Shown here one piece after another: positions 23,663-33,411 of a stretch of 34,841 nt of DNA. This stretch comes from Polaromonas sp. OV174. GTDB lineage: Bacteria > Pseudomonadota > Gammaproteobacteria > Burkholderiales > Burkholderiaceae_C. How positions within the stretch are numbered: position 1 is the stretch's first letter; the number at the start of each line of letters is the position of its first letter. The translations under genes were made by a program, and so were the position numbers. The notes under the pieces were generated by a model, which saw only the letters and a program-made list of their open reading frames with translations, was not told where the DNA came from and did no database searches. The stretch lies in the NCBI RefSeq assembly GCF_900112285.1, contig NZ_FOKZ01000030.1, positions 1 to 34,841 of the forward strand. Direction: 5' to 3'.

Positions 23663-23679
23663 GCCTTGATTTACAAGGC
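23663..23679. other. Inverted repeat in the hemE-priA gap
   Basis: GCCTTG-ATTTA-CAAGGC is a 6-bp stem with a five-base loop. The half AAGCCTTGA occurs again as a direct repeat about 24 bases downstream. An AT-rich tract (around 23612-23645) lies just upstream. Together with the DnaA boxes these make up the visible content of this 375-base non-coding stretch. Confidence 0.4.
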
Positions 23680-23712
23680 CTGGAAGCCTTGACAGGCAAG
23701 CTATCAACAAAG

Positions 23713-23721
23713 TTATCCACA
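23713..23721 (+). promoter_or_regulatory. DnaA box 2 (TTATCCACA)
   Basis: A perfect high-affinity DnaA box, about 95 bases upstream of the priA start and on the same strand as the box at 23526. A GATC site lies ten bases downstream. Confidence 0.75.
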
Positions 23722-23816
23722 GAAAATGTGAAGATCTGTAAATCATTGACGAATCAAGGGCTTAGCGTCATATCTGGATGTAGTACGGAAGAAGTACTCC
23801 TAACTGGCAGCCCTCA

Positions 23817-26177
23817 ATGAGGACCTGCCTACAGGTCGTCGTCGCCACGCCGGCGCACAGCGCCATCGCCGGGCCCCTGACTTATGCCAGTGAGCTGCCG
23901 CTGTGCCCCGGCACCTTGGTGCGTGTGCCCCTGGGCAGGCGCGAGGTGCTGGGCGTGGTCTGGGATGGGCAGCCCGAAGACGGCGGCCTGTCCGACATGC
24001 AGATCCGCCCCATCGCCGGCGTGCTTGAGGGCCTGAGCCCGCTGTCGGCGACCTGGCGCCGGCTGGTGGGCTTTACCGCCAGCTACTATCAGCGCTCGCT
24101 GGGCGAGGTGGCGCTGGCCGCCCTGCCGCCGCAACTGCGCGAGCTCACTGGCGTACAGCTGGCGCGCCGCCTCAAACGGCCGGTGCAAGACACCAGTCGG
24201 CCCCAAGACACTACTGATTTAATAGCACTTAGCGCACAGCAGATAAGGGCCATTGCCGAATTTGATGCTGATAGCCGGCCGGCCCTGCTGTTTGGCGCGA
24301 CCGGCAGCGGCAAAACCGAGGTCTATCTGCGCGCCGCCGCCAAGGTGCTGGAGCAAGACCCGACGGCGCAAGTGCTGGTGATGGTGCCCGAAATCAACCT
24401 GACGCCGCAGTTGCAGGCCCGCTTTGAGGAACGCTTTGCCCATCTGGGCAAGGAACGGGTGGTGGCACTGCACAGCGGCCTGACGCCGGCCCAGCGCCTG
24501 AAAAGCTGGCTGGCCGCGCATGTCGGCCAAGCCAGGCTGGTGTTGGGCACGCGCATGGCGGTGCTGGCTTCGCTGCCCAATTTGCGCCTGATCGTGGTCG
24601 ATGAGGAACACGACCCCAGCTACAAACAGCAAGAAGGCGCGCGCTACTCGGCGCGCGATCTGGCGGTCTATCGCGCCAAGCTGGAAAGTGAAAACGCCGG
24701 CCCGCAATTTTCCGCCGCGCCGCCCCCGAATCCACCGGCCGGGGCCGCGGAACCGGCTTTGCCGGGCCGCAGGCGCAGCGCCCCCTCGGGGGGCAGCGAA
24801 GCACACGCAGTGGCGAGCGTGGGGGCCATGGCTTGCCGTGTCATGCTGGGTTCGGCCACGCCTTCGCTGGAAAGCTGGCAAGCCACCCTCAGCGGCCGCT
24901 ACCAGCGCCTGAGCATGAGCGAACGTATCGGCGCTTTATCACCCATTGAGACGCAAGCGCCGCAGTTTTCCGCCCGGCCGCCCGCGAATCCACCAGCAGG
25001 GGCCGCGGAATCGGCTTTGCCGGGCCGCAGGCACAGCGCCCCCGCGGGGGGCAGAGAGCCACAGGCAGTGGGCGAACGTGGGGGCCTACCGCTAGTGCGG
25101 CGCGTGGACATGAACCACCAGCCCAAGTACTGCACCATTGCGCCCCCCTTGCTCGACGCCATCGCCCGGCGCGTGGCGCGCGGCGAGCAGTCGCTGATTT
25201 TCCTCAACCGGCGCGGCTACGCCCCGGTGCTGGCCTGCCACGACTGCGGCTGGAAAAGCGAGTGCCCGCATTGCAGCGCCTTTCGCGTCTTTCACAAGAT
25301 AGACCGCAGCCTGCGCTGCCACCATTGCGGCTTCTCCGAGCGCGTACCGCGCGCCTGCCCGAGCTGCGGCAACATAGATATCGCGCCCGTGGGCCGCGGC
25401 ACCGAACGGCTGGAAGAGCACCTGGCCGAGCTGCTGGCCGGCGTGCAGCGGCCCGATGGCGAGGCCGTGCGCATCGCCCGCATAGACGCCGACAGCACCC
25501 GCCTCAAGGGAGCGCTGCAGGCGCAGCTGGCCCAGGTGCATGCCGGCGAAGTCGATGTACTGGTCGGCACGCAGATGATTGCCAAGGGCCACGACTTTCG
25601 CCACATCACGCTGGTGGCCGCCATCAACCCGGACGGCGCGCTGTTTTCCAGCGACTTCCGCGCGCCCGAGCGCTTATTCAGCCTGCTGATGCAGGTCGGC
25701 GGCCGGGCTGGCCGCGATGCCAGGCACAGTGCCGCCAGCGAAATGTGGGTACAGACCTTTCACCCCGAACACCCCTTGTTCGAGGCGCTCAAGCGGCACG
25801 ACTACCCAGGCTTTGCGGAGCAGGAGCTGGCCGAGCGCCGCGCCGCCGGCATGTCGCCTTTTGGCTACTCCGCCCTGCTGCGCGCCGAGGCCAGGGAGCA
25901 GGCGGTGGCCCAGGGCTTTCTGAACGCCGCCGCCGCAGCTGCCCAGGAGCGGCAGTTGCCGGGCCATGACAATGTCACGCCCTACCCGGCCGTGCCCATG
26001 ACGATACAGCGCGTGGCCAATATCGAACGCGCCCAGATGCTGGTGGAAAGCCCCTCGCGGGCGGCGCTGCAGCGCTTCCTGACGGCCTGGCAGCCCTTGC
26101 TGGCTGAAACGCGCAAGCAGGGCGAGTTCAAAAGCCTGGTGCGCTGGGCCATAGACGTCGACCCGATCGCGATTTGA
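23817..26177 (+). CDS. priA: Primosomal replication-restart helicase PriA with two repeat-derived insertions
   Basis: PriA recognises abandoned replication forks and reloads the replisome. The order of domains is a 3' DNA-binding domain (about 1-105), then a helicase core with Walker A LLFGATGSGKTEVYL (near 160), VVDEEHDPSYKQQ (Asp262), and GSATPSLESW (from 345). The zinc-binding region follows: CHDCGWKSECPHC, LRCHHCGF, CPSCG. Helicase motifs LVGTQMIAKGHDF and VGGRAGR come next, and the C-terminus ends ...VRWAIDVDPIAI. At 786 residues it is longer than E. coli PriA (732). The excess is explained by two homologous insertions at about residues 296-337 and 382-424, encoded by nucleotide repeats, one between motifs II and III and one after motif III. 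No key motif is broken, so it is probably functional. No ribosome site is visible before the ATG. Confidence 0.95.
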   Translation: MRTCLQVVVATPAHSAIAGPLTYASELPLCPGTLVRVPLGRREVLGVVWDGQPEDGGLSDMQIRPIAGVLEGLSPLSATWRRLVGFTASYYQRSLGEVALAALPPQLRELTGVQLARRLKRPVQDTSRPQDTTDLIALSAQQIRAIAEFDADSRPALLFGATGSGKTEVYLRAAAKVLEQDPTAQVLVMVPEINLTPQLQARFEERFAHLGKERVVALHSGLTPAQRLKSWLAAHVGQARLVLGTRMAVLASLPNLRLIVVDEEHDPSYKQQEGARYSARDLAVYRAKLESENAGPQFSAAPPPNPPAGAAEPALPGRRRSAPSGGSEAHAVASVGAMACRVMLGSATPSLESWQATLSGRYQRLSMSERIGALSPIETQAPQFSARPPANPPAGAAESALPGRRHSAPAGGREPQAVGERGGLPLVRRVDMNHQPKYCTIAPPLLDAIARRVARGEQSLIFLNRRGYAPVLACHDCGWKSECPHCSAFRVFHKIDRSLRCHHCGFSERVPRACPSCGNIDIAPVGRGTERLEEHLAELLAGVQRPDGEAVRIARIDADSTRLKGALQAQLAQVHAGEVDVLVGTQMIAKGHDFRHITLVAAINPDGALFSSDFRAPERLFSLLMQVGGRAGRDARHSAASEMWVQTFHPEHPLFEALKRHDYPGFAEQELAERRAAGMSPFGYSALLRAEAREQAVAQGFLNAAAAAAQERQLPGHDNVTPYPAVPMTIQRVANIERAQMLVESPSRAALQRFLTAWQPLLAETRKQGEFKSLVRWAIDVDPIAI
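24212..24235 (+). repeat. Short dispersed repeat, copy C (inside priA)
   Basis: TACT-GATTTA-ATAGC-ACTTA-GCGC, with the same spacing as copy A. It encodes TDLIALSAQ in the linker between the PriA DNA-binding domain and the helicase core. Confidence 0.55.
24702..24827 (+). repeat. GC-rich repeat element, copy 1, translated within priA
   Basis: A 126-base element beginning CCGCAATTTTCCGCC and ending GAGCGTGGGGGCC. Shared landmarks with copy 2 are GGGGCCGCGGAA, CGGCTTTGCCGGGCCGCAGG and AGCGCCCC...GGGGGGCAG. It includes small palindromes (CCGGC-TTT-GCCGG and CCCCC-TC-GGGGG). It is read in frame as PQFSAAPPPNPPAGAAEPAL with PGRRRSAPSGG. Confidence 0.85.
24960..25086 (+). repeat. GC-rich repeat element, copy 2, translated within priA
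   Basis: The second copy, 127 bases, in the same orientation and reading frame as copy 1. It is read as PQFSARPPANPPAGAAESAL with PGRRHSAPAGG. It differs from copy 1 by scattered substitutions and one extra base near the 3' end (GTGGGCGAAC against GTGGCGAGC). Confidence 0.85.
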
Positions 26178-26190
26178 GGCCAGCGCCTCA
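26175..26190. other. Hairpin between convergent priA and DUF1003 genes
   Basis: TGAGGC-CAGC-GCCTCA is a perfect 6-bp stem with a four-base loop, and it includes the priA stop codon. It separates two convergent genes and may act as a weak bidirectional terminator, although neither side has a T tract. Confidence 0.4.
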
Positions 26191-26198
26191 GGCCGTGG

Positions 26199-26747
26199 CT
26201 AGGGTTTGGCGTCTGGCTGCGTCAGGCGGCCGTGCATCTCCACCGTCAGCGCCTCGATACGCTCGGTCAACTGCTTGATGAGCTCGGTCAGCCGGGTATT
26301 TTGCTCAAGCAAGGCCAGGACTTGCGCCGCGTTTTGCGCGGCAATCGCCTGACGCTGCTCATTGGCACTGGCCAGGGCCTCCCGGTGCTGGGCATCGGCA
26401 TCGGCGTGCGCCTTGTCCCGCGCCGCCTGACGTGTCTGGGCCAGCAGGATCAGCGGCGCCGCATAGGCCGCCTGCAGGCTGAAAGCCAGATTCAGAAGAA
26501 TGAAGGGATAGACATCAAACTTCACGAAACCGGCCACATTGGCGCCAATCCAGAGCGCCACGATCAGCGTCTGCGCCCCCAGGAAGGTCGGCGTTCCAAA
26601 GAAACGCGCAAACGCTTCGGCCTTGAGCGCAAATCTGTCCTCGCCAAATGTGGGCACCAGGTGGGCATGGGGACGATGAAACCGCAAGTGGTCGATAGGG
26701 GCTTGATCGCTTGCAGAGGTCACAGGCGTGGATGGCGATGCTTTCAT
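26199..26747 (-). CDS. DUF1003 membrane protein
   Basis: This 182-residue protein has a soluble N-terminus, two closely spaced membrane segments (TLIVALWIGANVAGFVKF and FILLNLAFSLQAAYAAPLIL) and a C-terminal cytoplasmic coiled coil (about residues 110-175, rich in Gln, Ala and Glu, with LLEQNTRLTELIKQLTERIE). The core FDVYPFILLNLAFSLQAAYA with following LILLAQ-type text is the hallmark of DUF1003. The function of the family is not established. The ATG at 26747 follows AAGGGGAAACGCC; the frame is open ten codons further but without a ribosome site. It is convergent with priA. Confidence 0.9.
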   Translation of the reverse strand: MKASPSTPVTSASDQAPIDHLRFHRPHAHLVPTFGEDRFALKAEAFARFFGTPTFLGAQTLIVALWIGANVAGFVKFDVYPFILLNLAFSLQAAYAAPLILLAQTRQAARDKAHADADAQHREALASANEQRQAIAAQNAAQVLALLEQNTRLTELIKQLTERIEALTVEMHGRLTQPDAKP

Positions 26748-26824
26748 GGCGTTTCCCCTTGGCAGTCCCGTCAACACCGGCGGGCAGCGCCGGACACGCT
26801 TGCACTATAGCGGCCACCCTGGAC

Positions 26825-27805
26825 TTAGCCGGTCAGCAAATCCACCGCCGCTGAGAAGCTGAAAAACGCCAGCACCGTTGACAGCAGGATGATGCGGGCG
26901 ATGCGCCCGTTGTCGGCGCCGAAGCGCTCGGCCAGCATGGCCACATTGCTGGCGCTAGGCAGGGCCGCCACCAGCACCAGCACCGTCAGGGTGGAGCGCT
27001 GCAGCGGCAGGCCCAGCGCGATGGCGCCCAGGCCGAGCAGCCCCAGCAGCAGCGGGTGCAGCACCAGCTTTATAAGCGCTACAGGCACGTAGTCAGCCAG
27101 GGGTGTGCGTACCGCGCTATTCATTTGGGAGCGCGCCAGGACCGCGCCTATCGTGAACAGGGCCACTGGCGAGGCTGCATCGGCCAGCAGGCCGACCGTG
27201 CTCATGAGGGGCTTGGGCAGGGCAAAATCCAGCGCCGAGGCCAGCGCCCCCAGGGCAATCGCCCAAGGCAGCGGATTGGCCAGCACGCCCTTGAGCGCCA
27301 GCCGCGCCGCCTTGGCCGCGCCGTGCTCGTCGGCACCGTCCAGGCGCGACAGCGCGATGCACAGCGAGGAGGTCACCAGCATGTCGACCATGATGGTGAC
27401 AATCACCGGCCCGGCCGCCGGCGCGCCCAGCAGCGCCACCAAGAGCGGCACACCCATGAAGCCGGTATTGGGAAAGGCCGCCACCAGGGCGCCAAACGAG
27501 GCGTCGTTCCAGCCCATGTGGTGGCCGGGGCCGCGGCGCGTCAGCGCTATCGTCAGCCCCACCATCAGCAGGGCGCACAGCAGGTAGACCGCCGCCAGGC
27601 TGGGGTCCAGCAGCTGCGCAATCGGCGTGCCGGCACCAAAGCGGTAAAGCATGCAGGGCAGCGCGAAATACAGCACAAAGCTGTTGAGCCCGGGAATCGC
27701 GGCCTGCGGCAGCCAGCTGCGGCGGGCCGCGACATAACCACACAGGACCAGGGCAAAGAAGGGGAAGGTGACGAGGAGAATGCTTAACACAAAGCCTATT
27801 GTCAC
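26825..27805 (-). CDS. AEC (auxin efflux carrier) family permease
   Basis: This is a polytopic inner-membrane transporter of the AEC family. The 326-residue product has about ten hydrophobic segments. Conserved features are VTFPFFALVLCGYVAARR at the N-terminus, FVLYFALPCMLYRFGAG, AAFPNTGFMGVPLLVALLG (the typical N-T-G-F-x-G-x-P motif) and AALPSASNVAMLAERFGADN near the end. The substrate is not predictable; bacterial members include malonate and malate carriers. The annotated start is a GTG at 27805. A second GTG at 27790, preceded by AATAGGCTTT, is an equally good start and trims five residues. It is divergent from rep. Confidence 0.92.
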   Translation of the reverse strand: MTIGFVLSILLVTFPFFALVLCGYVAARRSWLPQAAIPGLNSFVLYFALPCMLYRFGAGTPIAQLLDPSLAAVYLLCALLMVGLTIALTRRGPGHHMGWNDASFGALVAAFPNTGFMGVPLLVALLGAPAAGPVIVTIMVDMLVTSSLCIALSRLDGADEHGAAKAARLALKGVLANPLPWAIALGALASALDFALPKPLMSTVGLLADAASPVALFTIGAVLARSQMNSAVRTPLADYVPVALIKLVLHPLLLGLLGLGAIALGLPLQRSTLTVLVLVAALPSASNVAMLAERFGADNGRIARIILLSTVLAFFSFSAAVDLLTG

Positions 27806-27894
27806 CGGGCCGGAAGGCGCTCAGGCGACTGGCTATGATGACTGCTGCCGGTTTTTCTGACCGGCCCACTTCCCCACCCCGTATTTCCGCCTGC

Positions 27895-30009
<2,115 letters not shown>

Positions 30010-30029
30010 GCCTCCAAGTCATTTTCACG

Positions 30030-30524
30030 ATGTCAAAATTTCTCCAGATTACTATTTTTTTGATAGCTGCTTGCGCAATACCCACCTGGGCTAATGCCCA
30101 AATGAAGCCTGAAACAACGTGCCCGCAAGCCCAGGGCATGAAGGCCGAGCAGCTGTTTGGCCGCTGGAGCGTGCAGTTTGCCCAGCCGCCTGCCGGCCTG
30201 CCGGAGCGCGCCACCCTGCTGCTGGAGCGCCACGCCGAGTTTTCAGACAGCCTGGCCGGCACCGTGACCCGCGATCTGGCCAGCGCCGCGGCCGCCAAAG
30301 CCCCGCTGGCCCATGCGCCCCAGGCGGCGCTGGCCGGTGACCTGGAAGACGGCATGCTGCTGCTCGACGAGTCCTCCGACAATGTCAGCATCACCGGCAC
30401 CTGGAATGGTGAAATGGTCAAGGACTCCTGCGGCAAGGTGTTTCAAGGCCTCTGGAAAGACACCAGCAGCAGCGCCGCGCCCGATGCGCCCGACCTGGCC
30501 TTTACCCTCACCAAGCTCCCCTAA
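30030..30524 (+). CDS. Exported hypothetical protein
   Basis: I do not recognise this family. The 164-residue product starts with a clear signal peptide (KFLQITIFLIAACAIPTWAN, cleavage near NAQ). Its mature part has two Cys residues (one near the start in ETTCPQ, one in VKDSCGKVFQG). It includes LFGRWSVQF, GTVTRDLA and SDNVSITGTWNGEMVKDSCG. The pattern of G-x-W and ITGTW strands suggests a small beta-barrel or lipocalin-like fold, but this is a guess. Part of the signal peptide is encoded by copy D of the short dispersed repeat. It starts 20 bases after rep and ends 24 bases before the phospholipase gene, so it probably shares a transcript with the latter and may act in the envelope. Confidence 0.8.
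   Translation: MSKFLQITIFLIAACAIPTWANAQMKPETTCPQAQGMKAEQLFGRWSVQFAQPPAGLPERATLLLERHAEFSDSLAGTVTRDLASAAAAKAPLAHAPQAALAGDLEDGMLLLDESSDNVSITGTWNGEMVKDSCGKVFQGLWKDTSSSAAPDAPDLAFTLTKLP
30050..30076 (+). repeat. Short dispersed repeat, copy D (in the exported hypothetical signal peptide)
   Basis: TACT-ATTTTTTTG-ATAGC-TGCTT-GCGC. The A+T-rich centre and the ATAGCTGCTTGCGC end are the clearest form of the motif in this window. Confidence 0.6.
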
Positions 30525-30548
30525 CCAAACTCCCCTGAGGCAAATCCC

Positions 30549-31742
30549 ATGGCGCCCACGCTCCCGTCCCTGGCCCAGCGCCTGCCGCTGGCAGCCGGCC
30601 TGCTGCTGGCCGGCCTGGCCCAAGCCCAAAGCCCGCCTGCGGCCGCCCCGCCGGCCAACAAGGACTGGCAGCTGTGCCAGACCCTGAGGCATGACCCCGG
30701 CCTGCAACTGGCGTGCTTTCAGCAATGGGCGGAGTCCCAGCTGCACGACCAGCTGCCGCCGCCCTCGGTGACGCCGGTGCCGGCCAATCCGGCCACCGGC
30801 CAGCCCGCCACCCAGTTGCTGCTGTTGCCCACCCTGAACACCGAGTCGCCTGACGGTAAACCCATAGGCTGCAAAAACGACCAGTACTCCGAGCTGTCCA
30901 AGTTCTGGGAGCTGCAGCGCGGCACCGATTGCGACAACTTTGGCCTGCGCGGCTACCGGCCGATCTCGCTGGCCGTGATTGCCTCCGACAGCGTGAACCT
31001 GCAGCCCTCATCGCCCGCCGTCGGCCACACGGCGGCGGCGCCGCTGGCCTACAAGCGCAGCGAAAACAAGATCCAGTTGTCGATACGCACCAAGCTCGCC
31101 AAGGGCCTGCTGAAAGACGGCGCCAATGACGACGACGACCACGACTCGCTGTGGTTTGGCTATACCCAGCAAAGCTACTGGCAGCTGTTCAACGCCGGGC
31201 TGTCGCGGCCGTTTCGCACCACCGACCACGAACCCGAGCTGATATACATCTACCCGCACCAGATCCCGCTGGCCGGCGGCTGGAACTACCGGCTCTCGGG
31301 CCTGGGACTGGTGCACCAGTCCAATGGGCAGTCGCTGCCGCTGTCGCGCAGCTGGAACCGCGTCTACCTGATGGGGGCGGCCGAAAAAACCCTGAGCCAG
31401 GACAGCAGCCTGAGGCTGCAGGGCCGGGTCTGGCACCGGCTGCGCGAGAAAATCGCCGAAGACGACAACCCCGGCATACAAAACTATGTGGGCCGGGCCG
31501 AACTCAGCGGCAGCTGGCAAATCAGCAAGGCCCATACCGTGGGCATCACCGTGCGGCACTCGCTGCGCTCTGAGGCGCGCGGCTCGACCCGCCTGGACTG
31601 GATGATGGCGCCCACCTCATCGCCCAATTACACCGGCCTGCGTTACCACATCCAGTTGTTCAGCGGCTACGGCGACAGCCTGGTGGACTACAACCGCAAG
31701 CGCACCGTGCTGAGTCTGGGCCTGAGTCTGGTGGACTGGTAG
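30549..31742 (+). CDS. pldA: Outer-membrane phospholipase A (OMPLA, PldA-like)
   Basis: OMPLA is a calcium-dependent outer-membrane beta-barrel lipase that hydrolyses misplaced phospholipids. The 397-residue product has a signal peptide (LPLAAGLLLAGLAQAQ), then an N-terminal Pro-rich extension of about 130 residues not found in E. coli PldA. The barrel part follows, with amphipathic strands. The active site is visible in VHQSNGQSLPLSRSWNRVY: His256, Ser258 and Asn270 have exactly the spacing of the E. coli triad His142, Ser144, Asn156. The last residue is Trp, as expected for a barrel C-terminal strand signal. GAGG lies 9-10 bases before the ATG (CTGAGGCAAATCCC). It follows the exported hypothetical gene closely. 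Confidence 0.93.
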   Translation: MAPTLPSLAQRLPLAAGLLLAGLAQAQSPPAAAPPANKDWQLCQTLRHDPGLQLACFQQWAESQLHDQLPPPSVTPVPANPATGQPATQLLLLPTLNTESPDGKPIGCKNDQYSELSKFWELQRGTDCDNFGLRGYRPISLAVIASDSVNLQPSSPAVGHTAAAPLAYKRSENKIQLSIRTKLAKGLLKDGANDDDDHDSLWFGYTQQSYWQLFNAGLSRPFRTTDHEPELIYIYPHQIPLAGGWNYRLSGLGLVHQSNGQSLPLSRSWNRVYLMGAAEKTLSQDSSLRLQGRVWHRLREKIAEDDNPGIQNYVGRAELSGSWQISKAHTVGITVRHSLRSEARGSTRLDWMMAPTSSPNYTGLRYHIQLFSGYGDSLVDYNRKRTVLSLGLSLVDW

Positions 31743-31767
31743 CTGCCAGCCCGTTCGGCCAGCCATG

Positions 31768-31802
31768 AAAAAACCCCGCAACGCCACAGCGCTACGGGGT
31801 TT
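31768..31802 (-). terminator. Terminator of the DUF4148 gene
   Basis: On the minus strand AAACCCCG pairs with CGGGGTTT around a 17-base partly structured loop and is followed by a run of six T. This is a good intrinsic terminator for the gene at 31852-32169. On the plus strand the T tract is only three bases, so it would be a weaker stop for the phospholipase gene. Confidence 0.8.
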
Positions 31803-31851
31803 AGTTGCGGTCAGGGCGGCTGGGATAGCCGCCCATGAACAGCGCTAACGC

Positions 31852-32169
31852 TTACTGAACAATAACCGGGTAGTTACGCTCGAAAGCCGAGGCGCCGGCG
31901 ATGCTGGAAGGCGTGACTTCAGCGCGCACTTCAGCGCGGGTTTTAGAGGCCACGGCCTGTGTATTTGCCGGCGGGAAAGGGTTGCGCGAGCTCAGTGTGT
32001 AGCCCTGGCGCTGCGCTTGCACCAATTCGGCATTGACCTCGGCGCGGGTCTTGGTCGAAGTGGCCTGGACCTGGTCGAACAGGTACTTGTCGTAGGTGTC
32101 AGCCGAGGCGGCAACGGAAGTCAGGGCGGCGACGGCAATAACAGCAGCGGTAATGAAGTTTGATTTCAT
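31852..32169 (-). CDS. DUF4148-like small exported protein
   Basis: This 105-residue protein has a signal peptide (FITAAVIAVAALTSVAASA). The mature part carries the repeated K-T-R-A-E-V motif typical of DUF4148: TSTKTRAEVNAELVQAQRQG then YTLSSRNPFPPANTQAVASK and TRAEVRAEV. This family is common in Burkholderiales, and no function has been settled. GAGAGGATCTTCATC precedes the ATG. It is divergent from a LysR-type regulator gene and shares the K-T-R-A-E-V...QAQRQGYT...NPFPP unit with the tandem-repeat protein at 33832-34332. Confidence 0.9.
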   Translation of the reverse strand: MKSNFITAAVIAVAALTSVAASADTYDKYLFDQVQATSTKTRAEVNAELVQAQRQGYTLSSRNPFPPANTQAVASKTRAEVRAEVTPSSIAGASAFERNYPVIVQ

Positions 32170-32316
32170 GATGAAGATCCTCTCAAAGTTAATGACATTT
32201 CGGGCATGGCGGGCATCATTCCCCGTCTGACCAACCTCGGTGAGTCCCTTTTGTGGTTTCGTCTCATCGATGTATGAACTTTATTACAATCAAATTAAAC
32301 AAAAAATAGCATTGGC

Positions 32317-32354
32317 AACAATGCATTGTTTCTAAATCAGCAATAATTTAGAAA
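32317..32354. promoter_or_regulatory. Palindromes in the divergent DUF4148-lysR promoter region
   Basis: The 200-base gap holds a perfect 14-base palindrome AACAATGCATTGTT (32317-32330). Beside it is an inverted repeat TTTCTAAAT-N8-ATTTAGAAA (32329-32337 and 32346-32354), in a strongly AT-rich block. LysR-type proteins bind such interrupted palindromes upstream of their own gene, so these are candidate operators. The inverted repeat ends 15 bases before the lysR ATG. Confidence 0.6.
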
Positions 32355-32369
32355 ATAGAGGAGTGACCC

Positions 32370-33296
32370 ATGGACAGACTCCAATCCATGCGCGTGTTTC
32401 AGCAAGTGGTTGACGACGGCAGTTTTGCCGCGGCAGCGCGCAAATTCGACCTGTCCGCGGCCGTGGTGACGCGGCTGGTCAGCGACCTGGAAGCCCATCT
32501 GGGCGTGCGGCTGCTGCAGCGCACCACCCGGCGCCTGGCCCTGACCGATGCCGGTCAAGCCTACCTGACCCGCGTGCGCCACATCCTCGACGACATTGAC
32601 GAAGCGCATGCGGCTGCGCAGGCCCATGCGCAGGAAATGTCAGGCGTGATTCGCATCCTCGCGCCGCCCGTTTTTGCTGTTCATGTGCTGGCGCCGCTGG
32701 TGACCGAGTTTGGCCGGCGCTATCCCAAGGTGGTGCTGGATATCCATGTAGACACGCCGCTGGTGCCGCCCGTGGAAGACTACGACCTGACCCTGCTGGG
32801 CGCCAGCGAGACCTTTGACGCCAACATCATCGCCCGGCCCATCACATCGTCTGACGGCATTCTGTGCGCTTCGCCGCGCTACCTGCGCGAGTACGGTCAG
32901 CCGCAGCAGCCCCAGGAGCTGAGCCAGCACCGCTGCCTGCGAGTCAAGTCGCCGGGCCAGCAGCACCGCAGCTGGCGCCTGATCCATCCGCAAGAGCCTC
33001 AGCGCACGCTGGAAGTGCCCATAGAGCCGGCGCTGCTGGCCAACCACACCGACACCCTGGTGGCCGCCTGTGTCAGCGGCGCAGGCATCATCAACCAGTC
33101 ACTGGCACTGGTCAGCCACCTGCTCAACAGCGGCGAATTGCAGCGCGTTCTGTCGCCCTGGGTCACCGGCAAAAACAGCTTGTACGCCGCGCTGCCCAGC
33201 CGCAAATTCATTCCTGCCAGAACCAGCGCGTTCCTGGAGTTCCTGACCGAACACACGCGAGCCGAAATCAAAAGACTGGAAGCGCAGCAGACCTGA
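32370..33296 (+). CDS. LysR-family transcriptional regulator
   Basis: This 308-residue regulator has the classic N-terminal winged helix-turn-helix: MDRLQSMRVFQQVVDDGSFA, AAARKFDLSAAVVTRLVSDL and EAHLGVRLLQRTTRRLALTD (residues 1-60). The long linker helix and the two-lobed effector domain (about 90-300) follow. The sequence style (MDRLQSMRVFQQVVDDGSF) is that of the CrgA/AaeR-like branch. GAGGAGTGACCC precedes the ATG. It is divergent from the DUF4148-like gene at 31852, the most likely regulated neighbour, and a strong terminator follows. The effector is unknown. Confidence 0.95.
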   Translation: MDRLQSMRVFQQVVDDGSFAAAARKFDLSAAVVTRLVSDLEAHLGVRLLQRTTRRLALTDAGQAYLTRVRHILDDIDEAHAAAQAHAQEMSGVIRILAPPVFAVHVLAPLVTEFGRRYPKVVLDIHVDTPLVPPVEDYDLTLLGASETFDANIIARPITSSDGILCASPRYLREYGQPQQPQELSQHRCLRVKSPGQQHRSWRLIHPQEPQRTLEVPIEPALLANHTDTLVAACVSGAGIINQSLALVSHLLNSGELQRVLSPWVTGKNSLYAALPSRKFIPARTSAFLEFLTEHTRAEIKRLEAQQT

Positions 33297-33377
33297 GGCG
33301 GCCTGCAACTCATTAGCCGCCATGCGCGTGGCGCGCAAAAAACTACGCATTTTTCGGCGCCGATGACGCCGGTGTGC

Positions 33378-33411
33378 AAAGCCTGTGAGCTCCTGGTTCA
33401 CAGGCTTTTTT
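33378..33411 (+). terminator. Intrinsic terminator after the LysR-type gene
   Basis: AAAGCCTGTGA pairs with TCACAGGCTTT around a nine-base loop and ends in six T residues. It lies about 80 bases after the lysR stop and should stop that transcript. Confidence 0.88.

Noticed and set aside
23442..23816. Chromosomal replication origin
   Set aside because: Only two DnaA boxes and no dnaA, dnaN, rpmH or gidA/parAB neighbours; a regulatory or DnaA-titrating site is the more modest reading.
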